A DNA stretch of 64,000 bases. It comes from Cryobacterium flavum (GTDB lineage Bacteria > Actinomycetota > Actinomycetes > Actinomycetales > Microbacteriaceae). Location: the NCBI RefSeq assembly GCF_900103805.1, contig NZ_FNIB01000003.1:200987-264986 (forward strand). Direction: 5' to 3'. Shown one piece after another: positions 8,273-18,274 of this stretch (its first letter is position 1; each line of letters starts with the position of its first letter). The notes beneath the pieces were generated by a model that was not told where the DNA came from, made no database searches, and saw nothing but the letters and a program-made list of their open reading frames with translations. Both the position numbers and the translations under genes were made by a program.

Positions 8273-10369
8273 ATGTTGAATCGTGAAGCCAAAGATCTCC
8301 GTCAGAGCGTCACCGATCGTGACCGGCCGCTGATCCCTCTGCTGCCGATGGATGGCCATACGCTCGGTAAGCGCAGTGCGGTCACCTGTCACCTCAAGTG
8401 TGCAGACGCCTGCTTTCACCCGGTGCCCAATGAGAGCACGAATGATTACTTTCGCGACATCGTCGGAGCGGCCCTGAGCCGCCGTTCCCTGCTCGTGGGC
8501 GTTGGCGTCGGCGCTGCGGCGATCGTACTGGGGGCTGGCCAGACGACTCCCGCGTTGGCGGCACCGGGCGGTCCGGCCGGCGGCGGCCTCGCGTTCACGC
8601 CGATCGCGCCGGTTCCGGCGGCCGTCGATGCCTTCTCGGTACCGGCGGGGTATTCCTGGAACCCGATCATCCGCTGGGGCGACCCGCTGTTCGCCGCCAC
8701 CGACGTGTTCGACCCTGATCACCAGACCGCCGCGTCGCAGGCCTTGCAGTTTGGCTACAACAACGACTACCTCGCCATTCTCGAGACCAAGGGCCGTTCC
8801 GGCACCCTCGTCACCAACCACGAGTACACCAACGAAGGCATCATGTTCACCCCGGCCACGACACCGGCCGAAGCGGATGAGCAGCGTCGCGTCGCGATGA
8901 TGGCCCACGGCATGTCCGTGGTCGCCCTCGAACGAAAGCGTGCCGGTCAGCCCTGGACCTACCGGGTCGGTGACCGCCTCAACCGTCGCATTACCGCGAG
9001 CACCCCGTTCACCGTCACCGGTCCGTCCGCCGGCAGCGACCTGCTGAAGACCAGGGCAGACCCGGCCGGCCGCACCGTGCTCGGCACCCTCGGCAACTGC
9101 GCCGGCGGCACCACACCCTGGGGCACGGTGCTCTCCGGCGAGGAGAACTTCAACGGGTACTTCCGCACGCCGGGCACCAGCGCAGCGGATGCCCGCTACG
9201 GCCTCGCCAACCGCCCTACCGGCCGGCTGTGGGAGCAGGTCGACAACCGGTTCGACGCCACCATCGCCGGCAACGAGAACGAGCCGAACCGGTTCGGCTG
9301 GATAGTGGAGATCGACCCGGAGGCGCCGAACGAGCCGCCGGTCAAGCACACGGCCCTCGGCCGGTTCAAGCACGAGGGCGCCAACGTTATCGTCGGAAAG
9401 ACCGGCCACGTCGCCGCCTACATGGGCGACGATGAACGCTTCGACTACCTCTACAAGTTCGTCTCCTTCGATCGGTTCGATAAGAGGAAGGGCCCGAAAG
9501 CCCGCACCCACAACAAGACCCTGCTCACCCGTGGCTCCCTCTATGTGGCCCGGTTCACCGGCAACTCGCCGGCCGGCGAGATCACCGGCACCGGCCAGCT
9601 GCCCGCCGACGAAAAGTTCGACGGCACCGGCCAGTGGGTCGCGCTCGTCATCGACGGCGTTTGCCAGGTGCCCGGCTTCAGCACCGACGACGCCCTCGTG
9701 AACACCCGGCTGGTAGCGGATGCCGTCGGCGCCACCAAAATGGACCGCTGCGAAGACGTCGAGCCGAGCCCGGTGACCGGCAAGATCTACGTCGCCTGCA
9801 CCAACAACACCGACCGTGGCCTGCCGGGCAAGGAGGGCGCCACCGAGCCCAACCCCCGCGCGATCAACCGGGATGGCCACATCGTGGAGATCACCGAAAC
9901 CGGCTCCGACGCCACCGCGGTGACCTTCGACTGGAACCTGCTGCTCGTCTGCGGCGATCCGAAGACGAACACGAGCACCTACTTCGCCGGTTTCCCGAGC
10001 GAGAAGGTCTCGCCCATCTCCTGCCCGGACAACGTTGCCTTCGACGCCGAGGGCAACCTGTGGATCTCCACCGACGGTGCCCCGAGCACGATCGGATTCT
10101 GCGACGGCCTGTTCAAGGTGCCGCTCACCGGCCCCGAGCGCGGGCGGGTGCAGCAGTTCCTTTCGGTGCCGCGGCAGGCGGAGACGTGCGGGCCGGTCAT
10201 CCGCTCTGAGCAATCGATGGTGTACGTGGCCGTGCAGCATCCGGGGGAGAACGGCAGCTGGGCCGCCCAGTCCAGTCGATTCCCGGACTACGTTGCGCTG
10301 GGTGCTGCGGCGCCGGCCGGTGCGTGGGCGGGGCCCCGGCCATCCGTCGTGCAGGTCTGGAAGTCCTGA
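8273..10369 (+). CDS. phoX: PhoX family secreted phosphatase (DUF839), Tat-exported
   Basis: The protein is 698 residues. The ATG at 8273 is preceded by AGGAG at 8261-8265; upstream in-frame ATGs lack such a site. A twin-arginine signal lies at residues 70-96: SRRSLLVG, a hydrophobic run, then ALA. The mature part has the DUF839/PhoX pattern, including TLGNCAGGTTPWGTVLSGEE, the acidic GRFKHEGANV, and EDVEPSPVTGKIYVACTNN. PhoX enzymes are Ca/Fe-dependent alkaline phosphatases that release phosphate from organic esters outside the membrane. The long 69-residue stretch before the RR pair is usual for actinobacterial PhoX. It looks monocistronic. No PhoP box was identified. Confidence 0.88.
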   Translation: MLNREAKDLRQSVTDRDRPLIPLLPMDGHTLGKRSAVTCHLKCADACFHPVPNESTNDYFRDIVGAALSRRSLLVGVGVGAAAIVLGAGQTTPALAAPGGPAGGGLAFTPIAPVPAAVDAFSVPAGYSWNPIIRWGDPLFAATDVFDPDHQTAASQALQFGYNNDYLAILETKGRSGTLVTNHEYTNEGIMFTPATTPAEADEQRRVAMMAHGMSVVALERKRAGQPWTYRVGDRLNRRITASTPFTVTGPSAGSDLLKTRADPAGRTVLGTLGNCAGGTTPWGTVLSGEENFNGYFRTPGTSAADARYGLANRPTGRLWEQVDNRFDATIAGNENEPNRFGWIVEIDPEAPNEPPVKHTALGRFKHEGANVIVGKTGHVAAYMGDDERFDYLYKFVSFDRFDKRKGPKARTHNKTLLTRGSLYVARFTGNSPAGEITGTGQLPADEKFDGTGQWVALVIDGVCQVPGFSTDDALVNTRLVADAVGATKMDRCEDVEPSPVTGKIYVACTNNTDRGLPGKEGATEPNPRAINRDGHIVEITETGSDATAVTFDWNLLLVCGDPKTNTSTYFAGFPSEKVSPISCPDNVAFDAEGNLWISTDGAPSTIGFCDGLFKVPLTGPERGRVQQFLSVPRQAETCGPVIRSEQSMVYVAVQHPGENGSWAAQSSRFPDYVALGAAAPAGAWAGPRPSVVQVWKS

Positions 10370-10550
10370 GTCGTTCCCCGATCTGGTCGTCCCATAGGCC
10401 AGAACGGGGGGCACGAACTGGGAGTTGGCTGATTGTAATTTCTGAAAACCGTGGTGAAGTAAAAGGGCTGCAGTCAGAATCGGCAGCGCTCATTCAATGT
10501 GGAGAAGGTCGTCTGACTTGCTCCGCGAAGAAAAACGAGGAAGGTAGTTC

Positions 10551-11768
10551 ATGACGGGGAACAGAGCAGTTGCCTACAAGAGCGCGGGAGTCGTCGAGGT
10601 CATCGACATCGATTACCCCACGTTTGAACTCAAAGACGGACCGGGTGTCAACCCGGCCAACGTCGGCCGCAAGGTGCCGCACGGTGTGATTCTCAAGACC
10701 GTGACCACCAACATCTGCGGCTCGGACCAGCACATGGTGCGTGGGCGTACCACCGCACCGAGCAACCTGGTGCTGGGGCACGAAATCACCGGCGAAGTGG
10801 TCGAAGCCGGCCCCGACGTGGAATTCATCAAGGTCGGCGACATCGTGTCGGTACCGTTCAACATCAGCTGCGGTCGCTGCCGCAACTGTAAGGAACGTAA
10901 GACCGGCATCTGCCTCAACGTCAACCCGGACCGTCCGGGTAGTGCCTACGGCTACGTCGACATGGGCGGTTGGGTGGGAGGCCAGGCCGAGTACGTGCTG
11001 GTTCCCTATGCCGACTGGAACCTGCTGAAGTTTCCCGACCGGGACCAGGCGCTCGAGAAGATCATGGATCTCACCATGCTGTCCGACATCTTCCCGACCG
11101 GCTTCCACGGGGCCTATACGGCCGGTGCCGGCGTCGGCACGACCGTGTACGTGGCCGGAGCCGGCCCGGTGGGCCTTGCGGCCGCCGTCTCGGCGCAGCT
11201 GCTCGGTGCGGCCGTCGTCATTGTCGGTGACATGAACGCGGATCGTCTCGCGCAGGCCCGCAGTTTCGGCTGCGAGACCATCGACCTCACCAAGGGTGAG
11301 CCGGGGGAGCAGATCGAGCAGATCCTCGGCGTGCCAGAGGTCGACGCCGGTGTTGACGCCGTGGGCTTCGAGGCGCGCGGCCACGGCAAGGACGCCGATC
11401 ACGAGGCTCCGGCCACCGTGCTCAACTCGCTCATGACGGTCACGGCAGCTGGCGGTGCCCTCGGCATTCCGGGCCTCTATGTCACGGGCGACCCGGGCGC
11501 CAAGGAGAAGGCCGCGCAGGTGGGCTCGCTGTCGATTCGGCTCGGCCTCGGCTGGGCCAAGTCGCTGTCCTTCACGACCGGCCAGTGCCCGGTGATGAAG
11601 TACAACCGCCAGTTGATGATGGCGATCCTGCACGACAAGGTGCAGATTGCCAAGGCCGTCAACGCCAAAGCCATCAGCCTCGAAGACGCCCCGCGTGGCT
11701 ACGCCGAATTCGACGCCGGTGCGGCGACGAAGTACGTGCTGAACCCCAACGGTTACGTCAAGGGCTAA
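10551..11768 (+). CDS. fdhA: Formaldehyde dehydrogenase, glutathione-independent, zinc-dependent
   Basis: The protein is 405 residues of the medium-chain zinc dehydrogenase family. A catalytic-zinc motif, NICGSDQHMVRG, lies near residue 56, followed by LGHEITGEV. The structural zinc cluster (CGRCRNCKERKTGIC) lies near 104-118, and the Rossmann motif is GAGPVGLAAA. The long acidic insert before the nucleotide domain and the ICGSDQH form match Pseudomonas putida-type FdhA, which carries tightly bound NAD(H) and oxidises formaldehyde to formate. The formate-processing genes downstream support this. AGGAAGG before the ATG is a strong ribosome site, and a strong hairpin follows the stop codon. Confidence 0.9.
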   Translation: MTGNRAVAYKSAGVVEVIDIDYPTFELKDGPGVNPANVGRKVPHGVILKTVTTNICGSDQHMVRGRTTAPSNLVLGHEITGEVVEAGPDVEFIKVGDIVSVPFNISCGRCRNCKERKTGICLNVNPDRPGSAYGYVDMGGWVGGQAEYVLVPYADWNLLKFPDRDQALEKIMDLTMLSDIFPTGFHGAYTAGAGVGTTVYVAGAGPVGLAAAVSAQLLGAAVVIVGDMNADRLAQARSFGCETIDLTKGEPGEQIEQILGVPEVDAGVDAVGFEARGHGKDADHEAPATVLNSLMTVTAAGGALGIPGLYVTGDPGAKEKAAQVGSLSIRLGLGWAKSLSFTTGQCPVMKYNRQLMMAILHDKVQIAKAVNAKAISLEDAPRGYAEFDAGAATKYVLNPNGYVKG

Positions 11769-11797
11769 CAGCACTGCCGGACGGCACAGGTGAAGCG

Positions 11798-11833
11798 GAT
11801 GGCCTGGCCGGGAAATCTCCCGGCCAGGCCATC
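11798..11833 (+). terminator. Hairpin terminator after fdhA
   Basis: A perfect 16-base-pair stem (11798-11813 with 11818-11833) closes a 4-base AATC loop, 29 bases after the fdhA stop. The T-tract is weak, as is common in high-GC actinobacteria. It probably separates fdhA transcription from moaA. Confidence 0.75.
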
Positions 11834-11912
11834 TCCTGTACCGGCCCCGGGCATCCGCTTATTACCGGTGTTCTGGGTATCTCCGGGCGGAGCGCGGGGT
11901 TAGGGTGGAAAC

Positions 11913-13031
11913 ATGACCGGCGCCGACCTTGCAGAACCAGCTCCGCGCTTCTATCGAGAGCGCTCGGACATTCCGGTGCACCTTGAAACGCCCACCGGCA
12001 CCGTGACCGACCGGCTGAACCGGCCGCTGCACGACCTGCGCCTCAGCGTCACCGACCGCTGCAACTTTCGCTGCGTCTACTGCATGCCGAAGGAAATCTT
12101 CGGCCGGGACTTCGCGTTCATGGAACACGACGAACTACTCAGCTTCGAGGAACTCACCCGGCTCGCGCGCGTGGCCGTCGCCCATGGCGTTGAGAAGATT
12201 CGGCTGACCGGCGGTGAACCACTGCTGCGTAGGGGGCTTGAAGACCTCATTGCCCTGCTGGCCGAGCTGCGCACCCCCGACGGCCGTGAGATCGACATTG
12301 CCCTGACCACGAACGGGTCGGCGCTGGCCCTGAAGGCGCAGGCGCTCAAGGATGCCGGCCTGAAGCGCGTAACGGTGTCGCTCGACTCGCTCGACGACAC
12401 CACGTTTCGCACCATGAACGACGTGAAGTTTCCCGTCGCCAAGGTGCTGCACGGCATCGATGTGGCCGAAGCCGTCGGCCTCGGCCCGATCAAGGTCAAC
12501 ATGGTCGTGCAGCGCGGCAAGAACGACCAGGACATCGTGGCCATGGCCCGTCATTTCAAGGACACCCCGTACATTCTGCGCTTCATCGAGTTCATGGACG
12601 TGGGCACCAGCAACGGCTGGGAGATGGGCGCCGTCGTGCCGTCGAAAGATGTCATCGCGCGCATCCACGCCGAGCTGCCGCTTGAAGAGATCGCCCCGAA
12701 CTACAGCGGCGAGACCTCCCGCCGCTGGCGCTACCAGGACGGCGGCGGCGAGATCGGTGTCATCTCCAGTGTCACCCAGAATTTCTGCCAGACCTGCTCG
12801 CGCGCCCGCGTGTCGACCGATGGCAAGCTGTTCACCTGCCTGTTCGCCACCGACGGCCACGACCTGCGGGCGCTCATGCGCGGCGGATGCTCCGACGCGG
12901 AACTCTCCACCGTTATGGCGCACCTATGGCGGGAGCGCACCGACCGCTATTCGCAGCTGCGGAGCGCGAAGACCAGTGAGCTGCGGGCGTCTGGTGCCAA
13001 GAAAATCGAAATGTCCTACATCGGCGGCTAA
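11913..13031 (+). CDS. moaA: GTP 3',8-cyclase MoaA
   Basis: This is a 372-residue radical SAM protein. The N-terminal cluster motif CNFRCVYC sits at residues 50-57. The second 4Fe-4S site is FCQTC, followed about 12 residues later by the third cysteine in KLFTCLF. The chain ends in Gly-Gly (YIGG), needed in MoaA. It makes the first intermediate of molybdenum cofactor from GTP. It lies directly before fdhD and a molybdopterin oxidoreductase, so a local supply of cofactor for that enzyme is likely. The rest of the moa/mog pathway is not in the window. GGTGGAAAC precedes the ATG. Confidence 0.95.
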   Translation: MTGADLAEPAPRFYRERSDIPVHLETPTGTVTDRLNRPLHDLRLSVTDRCNFRCVYCMPKEIFGRDFAFMEHDELLSFEELTRLARVAVAHGVEKIRLTGGEPLLRRGLEDLIALLAELRTPDGREIDIALTTNGSALALKAQALKDAGLKRVTVSLDSLDDTTFRTMNDVKFPVAKVLHGIDVAEAVGLGPIKVNMVVQRGKNDQDIVAMARHFKDTPYILRFIEFMDVGTSNGWEMGAVVPSKDVIARIHAELPLEEIAPNYSGETSRRWRYQDGGGEIGVISSVTQNFCQTCSRARVSTDGKLFTCLFATDGHDLRALMRGGCSDAELSTVMAHLWRERTDRYSQLRSAKTSELRASGAKKIEMSYIGG

Positions 13032-13081
13032 TCGGCAAGGCTGGAGTGCGGTAACGGCACCAGCGTTTTGGAGACTTTAGA

Positions 13082-13933
13082 ATGAACAGAATTACCGCGC
13101 GACGCAAAATTACCCGAATCACCGTCGGTGCCCAGCCTCTGGCTGGCGAGGACCTGCTTGCGGTCGAAGAACCGCTGGAAATTCGAGTGAACGGCCGCCG
13201 CCTTGCCGTCACGATGCGTACCCCGGGTAACGACATCGACCTTGCGGCGGGGTTTCTGGTCTCGGAGGGCGTCATCACGCAGGGCGACGATTTTAATTCG
13301 GCCCGCTACTGCGCTGGGGCGATCGACGGGGTCAACACCTATAACGTGCTGGACGTCACCCTCGGTGCCGGCGTCGCGCCACCGGCACCGAGCTTGGAGC
13401 GCTCTCTCATCACCAACAGCTCCTGTGGCCTGTGCGGCAAGGAGAGCATCGATGCCGTGCGCACCAAATCAGTCTTTGAGATAGCGGATGACGCGGTGCG
13501 AGTGACTGCCGAATTGCTCACGACTTTTCCCGACAAGCTGCGCGCGGGGCAGAACGTGTTCGAGAAGACCGGCGGCATTCACGCGGCCGGCCTGTTCGAT
13601 GCCGCTTCCGGCGAAATGCTCGTGCTGCGCGAAGACGTCGGCCGGCACAACGCCGTCGACAAGGTCATCGGCTGGGCGGTCAAGGAGAACCGGCTGCCGC
13701 TGACCGGCACGGTGCTCATGGTATCGAGTAGGGCGAGTTTCGAACTCACCCAGAAGGCCCTGATGGCGGGCATTCCCGTGCTCGCGGCGGTCTCGGCGCC
13801 CTCGTCACTCGCCGCGGAGTTCGCCGTCGAGGTTGGCATGACCCTGGTCGGCTTTCTCCGCGGCAACTCCATGGTCGTCTATGCCGGCGGCGACCGGATC
13901 ATCGACGCACACAGTGACGAGCAGGCCGCCTGA
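13082..13933 (+). CDS. fdhD: Formate dehydrogenase accessory sulfurtransferase FdhD
   Basis: The protein is 283 residues. The hallmark redox motif SSCGLCGKESID holds the CxxC cysteines that accept sulfur from a cysteine desulfurase and pass it to the molybdenum ligand of formate dehydrogenases. Other family features are FEKTGGIHAAGLF, LREDVGRHNAVDKVIG and SSRASFELTQKA. It starts 50 bases after moaA and converges with the molybdoenzyme gene at 13940, its obvious client. Confidence 0.95.
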   Translation: MNRITARRKITRITVGAQPLAGEDLLAVEEPLEIRVNGRRLAVTMRTPGNDIDLAAGFLVSEGVITQGDDFNSARYCAGAIDGVNTYNVLDVTLGAGVAPPAPSLERSLITNSSCGLCGKESIDAVRTKSVFEIADDAVRVTAELLTTFPDKLRAGQNVFEKTGGIHAAGLFDAASGEMLVLREDVGRHNAVDKVIGWAVKENRLPLTGTVLMVSSRASFELTQKALMAGIPVLAAVSAPSSLAAEFAVEVGMTLVGFLRGNSMVVYAGGDRIIDAHSDEQAA

Positions 13934-13939
13934 CTCAGG

Positions 13940-16240
<2,301 letters not shown>

Positions 16241-16447
16241 ATATCTATCCTGCCTTGCCGCCAAGGGGAATTCCCCCGAATTACCAAATGGGCGAGATTT
16301 TGGAACGAAATGTGCTCGATGAATCGTCTAGGATTGCTTCCGCAGACTATTCAGTCAATCCGTTTGCGGAGTACGTCCACGGCCATCGTGGACAGCCGAA
16401 ACGCACAGCAGAGTCGCTATCGCCATACCGGCAGCAAGGATATCTCC

Positions 16448-17842
16448 ATGAGCTGGCTCGACCGAGACCGCACCATCGCCCCACCCGGATTCAACCGCTG
16501 GCTGATTCCGCCGGCCGCACTCGCCGTGCACCTCTGCATTGGCCAAGCCTACGCCACGAGTGTTTACAAGACCGCGCTTGTGGCGCACTTCGACGCCAGC
16601 CTGGTGCAGATCGGGGTGATCTTCTCAATCGCCATCGTGATGCTCGGCCTGTCGGCGGCCATCATGGGTACCTGGGTCGACACCAACGGGCCGCGCAAGG
16701 CCATGTTCGTCGCGGCACTGTTCTGGTCGGGCGGATTCCTCATCGGTTCGCTCGGAATCTTTACGAACCAGCTGTGGCTGGTCTACGTCGGCTACGGCTT
16801 CATCGGCGGTATCGGCCTCGGCATCGGCTACATATCGCCCGTCTCGACGCTCATCAAGTGGTTTCCGGACCGCCCAGGCCTCGCTACCGGCATGGCCATC
16901 ATGGGCTTTGGCGGCGGCGCCCTCATCGCCAGCCCAGTGTCGACGGCGCTCCTCAGCTTCTATGACCCCAACTCCGGGGCAGCGAACTGGGTGGCAAGCG
17001 GCGACTCCGTGGGCAAGCTTTTTCTCACCCTCGCCGTGGTCTATCTCGCGTACATGATGTTCGGGGCTTTCACGATCAAGGTTCCGGCTGCTGATTGGGT
17101 GCCGGCCGGTTTCGATCCGTCGAAGGTGCGGGTCAAGGCCCTCGTCACGAGCAACCACGTTTCAGCCAGGAACGCCATTCGCACGCGTCAGTTCTGGCTG
17201 CTCTGGGTCGTCCTGTTCTGCAACGTCACGGCCGGTATCGGCATTCTCGAGCAGGCCGCACCGATGATCCAGGACTTCTTCCGGCAGAGCGACGGCAACT
17301 CGCTGGTCTCGGCGGCCGTTGCCGGAGGCTTTGTGGGCTTGTTGTCGCTCGCTAACATGGGCGGACGATTCGCCTGGTCGGCCACGTCGGACAAGACCGG
17401 ACGCAAGAACATCTACATGGTGTACCTCGGCGTTGGCACGGTGTTGTACGTGCTGCTGGCGCTCTTCGGATCGAGTACGACGGCGCTCTACGTTGTACTG
17501 GCCTTCGTTATCATTTCTTTTTACGGTGGCGGTTTCGCTACAGCTCCGGCCTACCTGCGGGATTTGTTCGGAACCTTTCAGGTGGGGGCCATCCATGGTC
17601 GCCTGCTGACGGCCTGGTCGGCGGCCGGCATTGCCGGTCCGCTCATTGTCAACTCGTTCCTCGATGCTCAGGGCGCTCCGGGTGAGTTGACGGCCGCGGC
17701 CTATCAGCCGGCCCTGCTCACCATGGTTGGGCTGCTCGTTGTTGGTTTTGTGGCGAACCTTTTCGTGCGACCGGTTCACACCGACTTTCACGAACCCGAA
17801 AAGCCGCTCGTCGGTGCAACAGCTAGGAAGGCGCACGCATGA
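16448..17842 (+). CDS. OFA-family MFS transporter (oxalate/formate antiporter type)
   Basis: This 464-residue protein has about 12 membrane segments. The HLCIGQAYATSVYKTAL opening and GFGGGALIASP are characteristic of the oxalate:formate antiporter branch of the major facilitator superfamily, as is the loop NMGGRFAWSATSDKTGRKN. It probably moves formate, oxalate or another small carboxylate. The start at 16448 follows AAGGATATC; a longer in-frame reading to 16310 has no site. It is divergent from the molybdoenzyme gene, and its last bases (ATGA) overlap the start of a 33-residue partner. Confidence 0.88.
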   Translation: MSWLDRDRTIAPPGFNRWLIPPAALAVHLCIGQAYATSVYKTALVAHFDASLVQIGVIFSIAIVMLGLSAAIMGTWVDTNGPRKAMFVAALFWSGGFLIGSLGIFTNQLWLVYVGYGFIGGIGLGIGYISPVSTLIKWFPDRPGLATGMAIMGFGGGALIASPVSTALLSFYDPNSGAANWVASGDSVGKLFLTLAVVYLAYMMFGAFTIKVPAADWVPAGFDPSKVRVKALVTSNHVSARNAIRTRQFWLLWVVLFCNVTAGIGILEQAAPMIQDFFRQSDGNSLVSAAVAGGFVGLLSLANMGGRFAWSATSDKTGRKNIYMVYLGVGTVLYVLLALFGSSTTALYVVLAFVIISFYGGGFATAPAYLRDLFGTFQVGAIHGRLLTAWSAAGIAGPLIVNSFLDAQGAPGELTAAAYQPALLTMVGLLVVGFVANLFVRPVHTDFHEPEKPLVGATARKAHA

Positions 17843-17940
17843 AGGTTCTAAAAGTCATCGTGGCTTGGGCGCTGGTAGGGATCCCGCTGGCCTTTGGCAT
17901 TTCTCAGACACTCGCGAAGGTGACGGCCCTGTTCGGCTAA
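17839..17940 (+). CDS. Small single-span partner of OFA transporter
   Basis: A 33-residue ORF starts at an ATG that shares ATGA with the carrier's stop, so translation is coupled. The sequence MKVLKVIVAWALVGIPLAFG is basic, then hydrophobic: a single membrane helix with the N-terminus in the cytoplasm. Equivalent mini-proteins follow OFA-type carriers in other bacteria and are annotated as MFS small subunits. Function unknown; stabilisation of the carrier is a guess. It ends before a strong hairpin. Confidence 0.75.
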   Translation: MKVLKVIVAWALVGIPLAFGISQTLAKVTALFG

Positions 17941-17969
17941 ACCCGGGCCGGTCAACGCGCGTCACCAGC

Positions 17970-18006
17970 ATAGAGTCACGCTCCATTCATTGGGGCGTGA
18001 CTCTAT
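17970..18006 (+). terminator. Hairpin terminator after the OFA unit
   Basis: A perfect 11-bp inverted repeat (ATAGAGTCACG at 17970-17980, CGTGACTCTAT at 17996-18006) with a 15-base loop lies 30 bases after the small ORF. It is a likely transcription stop. Confidence 0.7.
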
Positions 18007-18118
18007 TCGTATTCCGGCAAAGGATCGAGAATTTCGCTACAAATCCGGCGCTTTCAGGCGATGTGAGAAGTCTCCCAGCTTTGAGGCCCTAATTCATGCC
18101 ATGATGACGAATGGGGAA

Positions 18119-18139
18119 TTAGCTAACTCAGCTAGCTAA
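18119..18139. promoter_or_regulatory. Inverted repeat TTAGCTA-N7-TAGCTAA, possible operator
   Basis: The repeat has perfect 7-base arms separated by 7 bases. It sits in an AT-richer patch about 135 bases before the GTG of the HEAT-glycosyltransferase gene. This is the only notable element in the roughly 270 bases between the terminator at 18006 and that start. The arms are short and there is no T-tract, so a protein-binding site is more likely than a terminator. No regulator is encoded beside it. Confidence 0.4.
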
Positions 18140-18274
18140 ATCTGGTCCGGCCACATCAGTGCTCGGATTCCTGAGTTTCTCGGCGTGGACTGGCCGAGGG
18201 AAGCCCCGTTCACTCGCGGCGTGCCCGAATCGCCGCGATCGATCCGTGGAGAAGTCCGCGGGGAGGAGAAGCTC

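Noticed and set aside
8195..10414. 739-codon open frame on the minus strand across phoX
   Set aside because: It is a mirror of the phoX codon bias without domains or ribosome site; phoX has a clear Tat signal and family motifs.
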